A stretch of 64,000 nucleotides of DNA from an uncultured Bacteroidota bacterium (GTDB lineage: Bacteria; Bacteroidota; Bacteroidia; Flavobacteriales; Flavobacteriaceae), in the NCBI GenBank assembly GCA_902526075.1, contig CABZJM010000007.1, forward strand, positions 1 through 64,000, given 5' to 3'. Below are positions 46,444 to 55,191 of the stretch, piece by piece. How positions within the stretch are numbered: position 1 is the first letter of the stretch; the number at the start of each line of letters is the position of its first letter. A program made the position numbers and the translations under genes. The notes under the pieces were generated by a model. That model saw only the letters and a list, made by a program, of their open reading frames with translations. It did no database searches and was not told the DNA's origin.

Positions 46444-47958
46444 ATGCCAATTCCATTAATTAATTCAATTGCTTCATGGCTCCTTAAAAAAAGAATGCAT
46501 CAAATTGAGCTGTTTATAAAATATCCCAATGAGGTGCAAAATGATATACTTTTAAGGCTTGTAAATTCGGCAAAAGACACATTTATTGGAAAAAAATATG
46601 ATTTCAATTCAATTAAAAATTATCAAAACTTTTCAGATAGGGTTCCAGTGTTTAGTTATGAAGAATTTTCAGAAAAAATAGAGCTAGCCAGAAAAGGTGA
46701 AAATAATATTTTTTGGTCCTCAAAAATTAAGTGGTTTGCAAAATCTAGTGGTACAACAAATGCTAAGAGTAAATTTATACCCGTTAGTAATGAATCGCTA
46801 GAAGATTGTCATTATGCTGCGGGCAAAGATTTGTTGTGCATGTATTTAAATAATAATCCAAATTCACAACTCTTCACAGGAAAAAGTCTAAGACTTGGAG
46901 GCAGTAAAGCTCCTTATGAAAAGAACGGAACATTTTATGGTGACCTATCAGCCATTCTCATTGATAATATGCCTTTTTGGGCAGAATTTAGTAGCACGCC
47001 AAGCAATAAGACTTCCTTGATGGAAAATTGGAATTATAAGATGGCAGCAATAATTAATGAAACTCTGAATGAGAATGTTACCAGTCTTGCAGGAGTACCA
47101 TCATGGATGTTAGTTCTTTTAAATAAAATCCTAAAAGAAAGTAAAAAAAAATATATTTCTGAAATCTGGCCAAACCTAGAGGTATATTTTCATGGAGGGG
47201 TAAGTTTTAAACCTTATTTGAATCAGTATGATGCTATAATTAATAAGGATTCAATGCAATATTATGAAATATATAATGCTTCTGAAGGTTTTTTTGCTAT
47301 ACAATATGAGAATAATAAAAACGAACTTTTACTAATGTTAGATTATGGTATTTACTATGAGTTTATACCCATGAAAACATACGCTACAAAGAATGAAAAG
47401 ATTATCCCTTTAAGCCAAGTTGAAAAAGGTGTAAATTACGCAATATTAATAACAACAAATGCCGGATTGTGGAGATATAAAATCGGAGATACAGTGAAAT
47501 TTACAAGCTTAAGCCCTTATAAAATACTTGTTTCTGGTAGAACAAAACATTTTATCAATGTTTTTGGTGAGGAGGTAATAATTGAAAATACAGATAATGT
47601 AATTAATAAATTATCATCCAAGTATAATTTGGAAATTATAGATTATACAGTGGCACCTGTTTTTATGGAAAAAAATAAAAAAGGTGCCCACCAATGGTTC
47701 ATAGAATTCAAAAATATCCCATCTGAAAAAATTAATATTGCCCAAATAATTGATGAAGAATTAAAATTAGAAAACTCAGACTATGATGCAAAAAGGTATA
47801 ATGATTTTACATTAAAAAAACCTGAAATTATAATCTCAAAGAAGGGAGTTTTTTTAAAGTGGTTAGAATTAAATAATAAAATGGGGGGGCAAAATAAAAT
47901 TCCTAGGCTGTCTAATGAAAGAAAATTTATTGAAAGCTTAATAGAGCTAAATAATTAA
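46444..47958 (+). CDS. GH3 family acyl-acid amido synthetase-like protein
   Basis: 504 residues of the GH3 auxin-responsive family, ANL-type adenylating enzymes. Landmarks: [17 protein letters not shown], the ATP loop [52 protein letters not shown], and the hinge region [19 protein letters not shown]-like, here [16 protein letters not shown]. Plant members join amino acids to jasmonate or auxin; the acid used by the many Bacteroidota homologues is unknown. The stop overlaps the convergent clpX stop by four bases. The family call is sure; the substrate is not. Confidence 0.9.
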   Translation: MPIPLINSIASWLLKKRMHQIELFIKYPNEVQNDILLRLVNSAKDTFIGKKYDFNSIKNYQNFSDRVPVFSYEEFSEKIELARKGENNIFWSSKIKWFAKSSGTTNAKSKFIPVSNESLEDCHYAAGKDLLCMYLNNNPNSQLFTGKSLRLGGSKAPYEKNGTFYGDLSAILIDNMPFWAEFSSTPSNKTSLMENWNYKMAAIINETLNENVTSLAGVPSWMLVLLNKILKESKKKYISEIWPNLEVYFHGGVSFKPYLNQYDAIINKDSMQYYEIYNASEGFFAIQYENNKNELLLMLDYGIYYEFIPMKTYATKNEKIIPLSQVEKGVNYAILITTNAGLWRYKIGDTVKFTSLSPYKILVSGRTKHFINVFGEEVIIENTDNVINKLSSKYNLEIIDYTVAPVFMEKNKKGAHQWFIEFKNIPSEKINIAQIIDEELKLENSDYDAKRYNDFTLKKPEIIISKKGVFLKWLELNNKMGGQNKIPRLSNERKFIESLIELNN

Positions 47959-49184
47959 GAAGCTGCTTTTAATTTTTCCAAACTTATCCTAGACATTTGC
48001 TGCTCAGCATATTTCTTATTCACAACCAATTTCTTAATCTCACTGCCAGGTAAGTTAAACATAGCATCATTGAGAATTTCCTCACAAAGAGATCTTAGTC
48101 CTCGGGCTCCTAAGCTATAGTCAATTGCTTTATCTACAATATAATTAAGAGCATCTTGTTTAAATTCCAAAACAATATCATCCATTTGAAATAGTTTAAT
48201 ATATTGTTTGATTAATGCGTTTTTCGGGTCTGTAAGTATACTTAGAAGAGCATCTTTATTGAGTGGATTCATATAAGTAATAACCGGAAGTCTTCCAATA
48301 ATTTCTGGGATCAAACCAAATTCTTTAAGATCTTTTGGATTAATATGCTTTAAAATATTATTCCTAGAAACGGGGTCTTTACCTGTGCTCTTGTAGCCAA
48401 TTACATTTAAATTTAGTCGCCTTGAAATATATCTTTCAATTCCGTCAAATGCACCTCCAGCTATAAAGAGAATCTTTTCGGTATTAATCTCGATAAAATT
48501 TTGATCAGGGTGCTTTCTACCACCCTTGGGAGGAACATTTACTACAGTTCCCTCTAATAACTTTAACAGGGCTTGCTGCACACCTTCTCCTGAAACATCC
48601 CTTGTTATGGAAGGATTATCACTCTTCCGAGTTATTTTATCAATTTCATCAATGAATACAATCCCCTTCTCGGCTTTCTCAACATTGTAATGAGCAGATT
48701 GTAAAAGTTTGGTTAAAATACCCTCAACATCCTCCCCAACATAACCAGCCTCTGTTAAAACAGTAGCATCAACAATAGCTAAAGGTACATCTAACATTTT
48801 AGCGATTGTCTTTGCAATTAATGTTTTACCGGTTCCTGTTTGACCGACCATAATTATATTACTTTTCTCTATCTCAACTTCATTCTCAGTATCTTGACTA
48901 ATTCTTTTGTAATGATTATAAACAGAAACAGAAATTACTTTTTTTGTATAATCTTGGCCTACTATATAATCGTCTAAAAATAGTTTGATTTGTTGTGGTT
49001 TTAGAAGCTCAAAATCTGATTTTTCCTTTGGGTTATTTTCCTTTAGGTTATTTTCCTGAATTATAATCCCGTTAGCTTGTTCTATGCACAAATCACAAAT
49101 ATGGGCATCAATTCCGGCAATAAGGAGTCTGGTTTGATCTTTTTTCTTACCGCAAAATGAACATTGTAAATCAGACTTACTCAT
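47955..49184 (-). CDS. clpX: ATP-dependent Clp protease ATP-binding subunit ClpX
   Basis: AAA+ unfoldase that feeds substrates to ClpP. 409 residues: N-terminal zinc-binding domain with CSFCGKK and ICDLCIEQ, Walker [20 protein letters not shown], pore loop GYVGEDVE, Walker [13 protein letters not shown], sensor [18 protein letters not shown], and the IGF-type ClpP-contact loop near VIGYKST. Six bases downstream of clpP, the standard tig-clpP-clpX order. Confidence 0.98.
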   Translation of the reverse strand: MSKSDLQCSFCGKKKDQTRLLIAGIDAHICDLCIEQANGIIIQENNLKENNPKEKSDFELLKPQQIKLFLDDYIVGQDYTKKVISVSVYNHYKRISQDTENEVEIEKSNIIMVGQTGTGKTLIAKTIAKMLDVPLAIVDATVLTEAGYVGEDVEGILTKLLQSAHYNVEKAEKGIVFIDEIDKITRKSDNPSITRDVSGEGVQQALLKLLEGTVVNVPPKGGRKHPDQNFIEINTEKILFIAGGAFDGIERYISRRLNLNVIGYKSTGKDPVSRNNILKHINPKDLKEFGLIPEIIGRLPVITYMNPLNKDALLSILTDPKNALIKQYIKLFQMDDIVLEFKQDALNYIVDKAIDYSLGARGLRSLCEEILNDAMFNLPGSEIKKLVVNKKYAEQQMSRISLEKLKAAS

Positions 49185-49189
49185 TTTAT

Positions 49190-49864
49190 CTAGCTCTTGG
49201 TTAGAATTTCATCAATCATTCCATATTCTAGGGCTTTATCAGCCTTCATCCAATAATCTCTATCACTATCTGCATATACTTTATCGTATTTCTGCCCTGT
49301 GTGTTTACTTATAATCTTATAAAGTTCTTCTTTAAGAGATAGGATTTCTTTAGTTGTTATTTCAATGTCACTTGCTTGACCTTGGGTACCACCCAAGGGT
49401 TGATGAATCATAACTCGAGAATGAGTCAATCCGCTTCTTTTACCCTTTTCCCCAGCACATAAAAGTACGGCTCCCATTGATGCTGCCATCCCTGTGCAAA
49501 TTGTGGCGACATCAGGCTTAATAAGCTGCATAGTATCATAAATACCTAAACCTGCATAAACACTTCCTCCAGGTGAATTAATATATATTTGAATGTCTTT
49601 GGTTGAGTCTGTACTCTCTAAAAATAATAACTGAGCTTGAATAATATTTGCTACCTGATCATTTATCGCAGTACCCATAAAAATAATTCTATCCATCATT
49701 AATCTAGAGAAAACATCAAAAATTGCGATATTCATTTGTCTTTCCTCAATAATATTTGGAGTTAATCCCCTTGGGAACATACTGCTAACAATATCGTTAT
49801 AATAAGTGCTGCTAATACCTTGATCCTTAGTTGCGAATTTTTTAAACTCTTTTCCGAAATCCAT
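49190..49864 (-). CDS. clpP: ATP-dependent Clp protease proteolytic subunit
   Basis: Serine protease that forms the tetradecameric chamber. 224 residues including an N-terminal propeptide-like extension. Catalytic Ser in [14 protein letters not shown], His in [14 protein letters not shown], with [19 protein letters not shown] for substrate strands and the C-terminal [18 protein letters not shown]. It follows tig after 32 bases and precedes clpX, forming a protein-quality operon. Confidence 0.98.
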   Translation of the reverse strand: MDFGKEFKKFATKDQGISSTYYNDIVSSMFPRGLTPNIIEERQMNIAIFDVFSRLMMDRIIFMGTAINDQVANIIQAQLLFLESTDSTKDIQIYINSPGGSVYAGLGIYDTMQLIKPDVATICTGMAASMGAVLLCAGEKGKRSGLTHSRVMIHQPLGGTQGQASDIEITTKEILSLKEELYKIISKHTGQKYDKVYADSDRDYWMKADKALEYGMIDEILTKS

Positions 49865-49896
49865 GATTTAAATTTTATTATTTATAAATATAAGAA

Positions 49897-51219
49897 TTAC
49901 GATGGATATGCCTCCTTTATATATTCATCATAGCTAACTTTTTTAGTTTTGTAATTAAAATTATCTTTAAAAAAGTTTAGGATTCTTGTACTGGTTAATT
50001 GTTCAGTTAATCTTTTAATTTCATCTTTATTACTCATCACTCTCGCAACTATTCCATCAACTTCTTTTTCATCTGGAACAGCTTGACCATATTGTAGCAT
50101 CTGATTTTTTATTAAATCAGTGGTGAAAGACTTGAGGTCTTCAAAATTTACCTGCAAATCATTATCGATAATAATTTTACTTTCAATTAATTGATATTTC
50201 ATACCCTTTTCAGACTTTTCATACTCAGATTTTGCTTCATCAATTGAAATTTTATTTTCAGAGCTTAATCTCATCCATTTGATTAAAAATTCAGAGGGTA
50301 AATTAATTTTTGTTGATTCAATTAAATATTCAATAGTATCATTCATTAATTTTTGATCAACTTGATTTTGAAATTGTTTGACAAAATCCTCAGATAGCTT
50401 ATTCTTCATCTCAGTTACACTTTTAACAGAATTCTTACCAAAAACTTTATCAAATAAATCCTGATCAAGATCAGCCATTTCTCTTTCATTAATTTCTTCA
50501 ATCTTAATTGATACTTCGCTTTTAAATTTTTTTGCTTTTTCTAATTCAATCTTCAAATTTCTTGAAAGCTCATAATTTTCTTTGAAAATCTTTGAACCGA
50601 TTTCGGTCAATTCATTACCCACTTTTAATCCTATGATTCTTTTTAAGAATGATGGTTTTAAACTCTCCGTCTTAAACATACTAGAATTATTGATTTCATC
50701 CGTTGTACAATTAAAGTTCGCCGTTATCTCTGAATTGTTTTCAACTTTAGGTTTTGAAATTAATTTTCCGTATTGAGATTGGATATTTTTTATCTGACCA
50801 TCAACCATCTTTTTATCAGCTTTAACTTCATATTTGAGTATGGGTTTTTTTGGTTTTAGATTAATCTTGAATTCTGGAGTATAGCCTATTTCAAAATCAA
50901 AGTTAATTTTTTCAGAATCCCAATTTATTTCATTATCCATATGAGGTATTGGGCCGCCTAAAATATCTAATTTTTCGTCTTGAATATATTTTTTTAAGTT
51001 AGAGTCGAGTAATTTATTAATTTCGTCAACCTTTACAGCATTTCCATATTGCTTTTTTACCAAGCCAATTGGAACAAATCCTTTTCTAAAACCTGGAATT
51101 TTGGCAGTTTTTGAATACCTTTTCAATACATCATTTACATTTTGCTCGTAATCACCCCTATTTATCTCTATAGTGATAATCCCGGTAAGCTTATTTTTTT
51201 TATTAAAGGTAATTTTCAT
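49897..51219 (-). CDS. tig: Trigger factor (ribosome-associated chaperone)
   Basis: 440 residues. The N-terminal ribosome-binding domain has the signature loop KIPGFRKGFVPIGLVKKQYG (about residues 38-57). The middle part, where E. coli has a PPIase (FKBP) domain, is divergent (residues ~150-245), and the C-terminal substrate-binding helical domain ends in NYKTKKVSYDEYIKEAYPS. This form of Tig is usual in Flavobacteriia. It heads the tig-clpP-clpX run and has a promoter-like element about 50 bases upstream. Confidence 0.94.
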   Translation of the reverse strand: MKITFNKKNKLTGIITIEINRGDYEQNVNDVLKRYSKTAKIPGFRKGFVPIGLVKKQYGNAVKVDEINKLLDSNLKKYIQDEKLDILGGPIPHMDNEINWDSEKINFDFEIGYTPEFKINLKPKKPILKYEVKADKKMVDGQIKNIQSQYGKLISKPKVENNSEITANFNCTTDEINNSSMFKTESLKPSFLKRIIGLKVGNELTEIGSKIFKENYELSRNLKIELEKAKKFKSEVSIKIEEINEREMADLDQDLFDKVFGKNSVKSVTEMKNKLSEDFVKQFQNQVDQKLMNDTIEYLIESTKINLPSEFLIKWMRLSSENKISIDEAKSEYEKSEKGMKYQLIESKIIIDNDLQVNFEDLKSFTTDLIKNQMLQYGQAVPDEKEVDGIVARVMSNKDEIKRLTEQLTSTRILNFFKDNFNYKTKKVSYDEYIKEAYPS

Positions 51220-51268
51220 TTATTACAAATTGGTCTGCGAAAGTACTGTTTTTTTTACTTTTTGAAAG

Positions 51269-51276
51269 CAAAAATA
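51269..51276 (-). promoter_or_regulatory. Promoter -7 element for tig-clpP-clpX
   Basis: TATTTTTG on the minus strand matches TAnnTTTG; it lies just after the stop of the alpha/beta hydrolase gene and 49 bases before the tig ATG. Confidence 0.45.
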
Positions 51277-51283
51277 TTAATTA

Positions 51284-52048
51284 TCAGATTAAACTTAACA
51301 AGACAGATAGAAAATCAGTTGGATTATCAACATGTAACCAATGGCCTGCATTTGGAATCTTATAAAACTTTGTATGTGGAAATAGACTATTAATCATAAC
51401 TTTATCAGACTCATTGATATAACCAGAGGTCTCACCCTTGATAAAAATAACCTCTCCATTGAAATTAATGTCTGATTCGATTTTTTGACCGATTCTACCA
51501 ATATTTTCAGAAAGTGATTTTAAATTGAATCTAAAATTTAATTTTCCATCATTCATTCTATAAATATTTTTCATGAGAAAATTTCTTAAATCTTCTTGAT
51601 TAATTGATTTTCTTAACTCAATATCTATTTCTTTTCTAGTCAAGAAAACACTAAAGTCAATTCCTTTAAGTGAATCAATAATATTTTGATGTAGGACCGG
51701 ATATCCCCTTGGTGATGTGTCTAAGACAATGAGTTTAGAGACCAATGTTGGATGAATTAAAGAAAAATTCATAGCTGTTTTTCCACCCATTGAATGACCG
51801 ATTAAAATTGAATTGTCAATGTTATGATGTTTAATATAATTGAATAGATCTTCACACATTAGGTTATAGTCAAATTTTTCAGAATGAAAGCTTCTTCCAT
51901 GATTTCGTTGATCAATAAGATGAACTGTGTGTCCAATTAGGTTTAATTTTCTTGCAATAGAGATCCAATTATCTCCAGAGCCTAAAAACCCATGAAGAAT
52001 TAATATATTCTTGTTTGAACCACTTAGTATTTTTGAGTGAAGAATCAC
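51284..52048 (-). CDS. Alpha/beta-fold hydrolase (YbfF-type esterase)
   Basis: 254 residues with the complete alpha/beta hydrolase layout: oxyanion loop ILHGFLGSGDNWISIARKL, HLIDQRNHGRSFHSEKF, nucleophile Ser in LIGHSMGGKTAMNFS, and catalytic His in NAGHWLHVDNPTDFLSVL. An acidic residue near IFIKGETSGYINESD completes the triad. This matches the YbfF/esterase group that acts on small acyl esters. No signal peptide, so cytoplasmic. It starts three bases after the pdxJ stop and shares its transcript. Natural substrate unknown. Confidence 0.9.
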   Translation of the reverse strand: MILHSKILSGSNKNILILHGFLGSGDNWISIARKLNLIGHTVHLIDQRNHGRSFHSEKFDYNLMCEDLFNYIKHHNIDNSILIGHSMGGKTAMNFSLIHPTLVSKLIVLDTSPRGYPVLHQNIIDSLKGIDFSVFLTRKEIDIELRKSINQEDLRNFLMKNIYRMNDGKLNFRFNLKSLSENIGRIGQKIESDINFNGEVIFIKGETSGYINESDKVMINSLFPHTKFYKIPNAGHWLHVDNPTDFLSVLLSLI

Positions 52049-52051
52049 AAG

Positions 52052-52771
52052 CTAAGATAAAAATTCAAGATATTTTTTGATCGTACTTTCCAGGCCAAAA
52101 TACAAACTCTCCGTTATTAATGCATGGCCTATGGAAACTTCAAGTAGATTTTCAATATTTTCCTTGAAATATTTAATGTTTTTTAAATTAAGATCATGAC
52201 CAGCATTAATACCAATTCCAGCTTTAGCTATTTCTCTGGCACATTCACTATAATTATCTATAACACTAAAGTTGTTTTTGGAGAATTCTCTAGCAAAATC
52301 CTCTGTATATAATTCAATTCTATCAGGGTTTATCTCGCATAAAGAATCTATAAACTGGATATCGGGATCCAAAAAAATTGACACCCTTATTCCGTATGAT
52401 TTAAATTCACCAACAACCTCCTTCAACATACTTTTATTGATATTCGTATCCCATCCAGAATTTGATGTTATAGCATCGATATCATCTGGCACCAGTGTTA
52501 CTTGAGTTGGTTTTATATCAGTAACCATACTAACGAATTTTTCAATCGGATTTCCTTCAATATTAAATTCAGTTGTTACGACATTTTTCAAATCATAGGC
52601 ATCTTTGTATCTGATATGTCGCTCATCAGGCCTAGGGTGGATGGTTATTCCATCGGCACCATATTCTTGAATATCAGCTGCAAAGTCACAAACATTTGGG
52701 TAATTTCCTCCACGTGAATTTCTAAGTGTTGCTATTTTATTTACATTAACGCTAAGCTTTGTCTTTCTCAA
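52052..52771 (-). CDS. pdxJ: Pyridoxine 5'-phosphate synthase
   Basis: Condenses deoxyxylulose 5-phosphate with 3-amino-1-hydroxyacetone phosphate in vitamin B6 synthesis. 239 residues in a TIM barrel: LSVNVNKIATLRNSRGGNYP, GADGITIHPRPDERHIRYKD, FNIEGNP, TLVPDDIDAITSNSGWD, NAGHDLNLKNIKYF and EVSIGHALI. The frame starts at TTG 52771 (RKTKLSVNVNKIATLRN), matching the family N-terminus; no ATG is available. It is divergent from nadK with an 84-base gap. Confidence 0.96.
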   Translation of the reverse strand: MRKTKLSVNVNKIATLRNSRGGNYPNVCDFAADIQEYGADGITIHPRPDERHIRYKDAYDLKNVVTTEFNIEGNPIEKFVSMVTDIKPTQVTLVPDDIDAITSNSGWDTNINKSMLKEVVGEFKSYGIRVSIFLDPDIQFIDSLCEINPDRIELYTEDFAREFSKNNFSVIDNYSECAREIAKAGIGINAGHDLNLKNIKYFKENIENLLEVSIGHALITESLYFGLESTIKKYLEFLS

Positions 52772-52855
52772 GTTATAAGTATGATATTTTCTGCAAAACT
52801 AATTTATTTTTACTTAATTTTGAGCCTTTAATAAGCCTAAATTTTATACCAAATT

Positions 52856-53719
52856 TTGAGATTTGCTGTTTACACAAAATTAGACCTAAAAGAAAATAAC
52901 GATCATATATTTTCAGTACTAAAAAGCCTTCAGAAATACAAAATAGACTTTGACATTGACGGTGATTCGTTTGTTCAATTATCAAATAGTTTTGGTCGAA
53001 AAACTAACCTTAGTCGAATAAAAAAACTAACTAAGAAATATGATTATGTTGTTTCAATTGGTGGTGATGGAACTATTTTAAGATCTGCAGATGAGATTGG
53101 TAAATTGTCAATTCCAATTATTGGTTTAAATAAGGGAAGGCTCGGATTTCTTGCAAATTCACCCGTTGAAGTTTTTGATTCTATATTGGAAAAAATACAA
53201 ACATCAAAATTTAAAATTTCAGAAAGATCAATTATCCAAGTAGAATTTGAAGGAAACATAAAAAATGCCCTTAATGAAATTTCAGTTTCAAGAAAAAATA
53301 CAACATCACTGATTACAATTGATACAAAACTTGATAATCAATATCTAAATACTTACTGGGCTGATGGTTTAATAATATCAACTCCAACTGGATCAACTGG
53401 ATACTCTTTAAGTTGTGGTGGGCCAATAATAATGCCCGATAGCAATAATTTTGTTTTAACCCCAATAGCTCCACACAATCTAAATGCTAGACCATTAGTT
53501 ATCTCTGATGAAAAGAAAATTGAAATTTCAATTAATGGAAGAGAAAATGAATATTTTGTATCAGCTGACTCAAAAATATTTTCAGTGAATATAGACTCGA
53601 AACTAAATATTTCAAAAGCTCCATATGTTTTAAAAATGGTAGTATTTGAAGAGGATAGCTATATAAATACTTTAAGGGAGAAATTAATGTGGGGTAAAGA
53701 CAAAAGAACTGAACAATAA
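52856..53719 (+). CDS. nadK: NAD kinase
   Basis: Phosphorylates NAD to NADP. 287 residues: conserved SIGGDGTILRSADEIG, GLNKGRLGFLA, NEISVSRKN, YWADGLIISTPTGSTGYSLSCGGPI (NAD and ATP sites, shown here in parts), and LVISDEKKIEI with GR motif in NGRENEY. It begins at TTG 52856 (RFAVYTKLDLKENN); no ATG fits. It heads the plus-strand run nadK-DUF6089-uppS-bamA-ompH-ompH-murI, a gene order conserved in Flavobacteriia. Confidence 0.97.
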   Translation: MRFAVYTKLDLKENNDHIFSVLKSLQKYKIDFDIDGDSFVQLSNSFGRKTNLSRIKKLTKKYDYVVSIGGDGTILRSADEIGKLSIPIIGLNKGRLGFLANSPVEVFDSILEKIQTSKFKISERSIIQVEFEGNIKNALNEISVSRKNTTSLITIDTKLDNQYLNTYWADGLIISTPTGSTGYSLSCGGPIIMPDSNNFVLTPIAPHNLNARPLVISDEKKIEISINGRENEYFVSADSKIFSVNIDSKLNISKAPYVLKMVVFEEDSYINTLREKLMWGKDKRTEQ

Positions 53720-53758
53720 ATTAATAAGATTATGGTTTATGTTTAAAACAGAAAAATT

Positions 53759-54451
53759 TTGAACAATTGGTGTATTAAAATAATAGTTATATTTCTTTTT
53801 ACTCAGTTTTCTTTTTCTCAGATTTATGAAGTAGGAATTTCGTATGGGAAGTCAAATTTCATCGGAGATGTCGGTAATACTAATTTCATTAAACCTGAAG
53901 ATGATATATTTGGTGCGATTATAAAATGGAATCGAAGCCCAAGACACTCATACAGAATAACTTATCTTAGATCTACACTCTCAGCTGATGATTTAAAATC
54001 GAAAGACCCTCGAAGAAACGAAAGAGGATATAATTTTAAGACTCCAATTAATGAATTATCATTAGGAATGGAATTTAATTTTTTAGATTTTGATCTACAC
54101 AATTTTGATATTATGTTTTCCCCTTACATATTCTCTGGAATTTCTTACGTGACCTTCAAAGAACAGTTACTATTAAACGGGGTGCTAACTAATACAGGCA
54201 AAAACCAACCTACACTTGCAATTCCAATGGTTGTAGGATTAAAACATAGATTTTATAATAATCTGATTTTATCGATGGAAATTGGAGCTCGGTACACCTT
54301 CTCTGATAAAATTGACGGAAATATAATGATAAGCGATGATTTAAATTATAACTTTGGTAATATAAATAACAAAGATTGGTATATGTTCTCAAACATTAGT
54401 TTAACATATGCTTTTGGAAGAAATCCATGTTATTGTAATATTGGACAATGA
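53759..54451 (+). CDS. DUF6089 family outer membrane beta-barrel protein
   Basis: 230 residues with a signal peptide (NNWCIKIIVIFLFTQFSFSQ) and a small barrel fold. YEVGISYGKSNFIGDVGNTNFI at the N-terminus and a final TYAFGRNPCYCNIGQ are typical of DUF6089, a Bacteroidota family of unknown function placed between nadK and uppS. The start codon is TTG. Its 3' end overlaps uppS by four bases. A role in outer-membrane biogenesis is suggested only by the neighbouring bamA and ompH genes. Confidence 0.85.
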   Translation: MNNWCIKIIVIFLFTQFSFSQIYEVGISYGKSNFIGDVGNTNFIKPEDDIFGAIIKWNRSPRHSYRITYLRSTLSADDLKSKDPRRNERGYNFKTPINELSLGMEFNFLDFDLHNFDIMFSPYIFSGISYVTFKEQLLLNGVLTNTGKNQPTLAIPMVVGLKHRFYNNLILSMEIGARYTFSDKIDGNIMISDDLNYNFGNINNKDWYMFSNISLTYAFGRNPCYCNIGQ

Positions 54452-55191
54452 TTTTTGAAAATATAGATAAAAATAATATTCCTCATCACGTAGCTGTAAT
54501 TATGGATGGTAATGGCAGATGGGCAAAAAAAAGAGGTATGAGTAGGGAATATGGACATCGTGCTGGAAGAAAATCTGTTAAAAAGATTATTGAATCGTGT
54601 ATTGAATTAGGTATTAAAAACTTAACACTTTACGCTTTTTCAACCGAAAATTGGAATAGACCTCAAATAGAAATTGATTTCCTCATGCAATTATTACTTT
54701 TATCACTCAAGGGGGAATTAAAAACTTTGAATAAAAATAATATTAAGTTCGATACTATTGGAAATCTCAATAGACTACCACAGAAAATAGGTAATTACCT
54801 GCAAAAAGTAAAATTAGAGACAAAAGAAAATTCAAAATTAACCTTGACCTTAGCTTTAAGTTACGGAAGTCGAAATGAAATAATAAATGTCGTTAGAGAG
54901 ATATCAGATAAAGTTAAAAATAATATAATTTCTTCAAAAAATATTGATGAAACCGTAATAAATGACCATCTTTATACCCGTAATTTGCCAGATGTTGATT
55001 TATTGATTAGAACTAGTGGTGAAAAAAGAATTAGTAACTTTTTACTATGGCAAATTGCCTACTCTGAGCTGTATTTTACAGAAAAATTATGGCCAGACTT
55101 TAGAAAAAAAGATTTATATAAAGCTATTGTTAGCTATCAAAATAGAGAAAGAAGATTTGGAAAAACCAGTGAACAGATTAGTAAGTACTGA
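54448..55191 (+). CDS. uppS: Isoprenyl transferase (undecaprenyl diphosphate synthase)
   Basis: Cis-prenyltransferase that makes the C55 lipid carrier for cell wall and LPS. 247 residues: HVAVIMDGNGRWAKKRGMSREYGHRAG with the catalytic Asp and phosphate-binding Arg (here in parts), TLYAFSTENWNRP, LALSYGSRNEIINVVREI, and PDVDLLIRTSGEKRISNFLLWQIAYSE with SELYFTEKLWPDF at the C-terminus. It overlaps DUF6089 by four bases and bamA by 23. Confidence 0.97.
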   Translation: MIFENIDKNNIPHHVAVIMDGNGRWAKKRGMSREYGHRAGRKSVKKIIESCIELGIKNLTLYAFSTENWNRPQIEIDFLMQLLLLSLKGELKTLNKNNIKFDTIGNLNRLPQKIGNYLQKVKLETKENSKLTLTLALSYGSRNEIINVVREISDKVKNNIISSKNIDETVINDHLYTRNLPDVDLLIRTSGEKRISNFLLWQIAYSELYFTEKLWPDFRKKDLYKAIVSYQNRERRFGKTSEQISKY

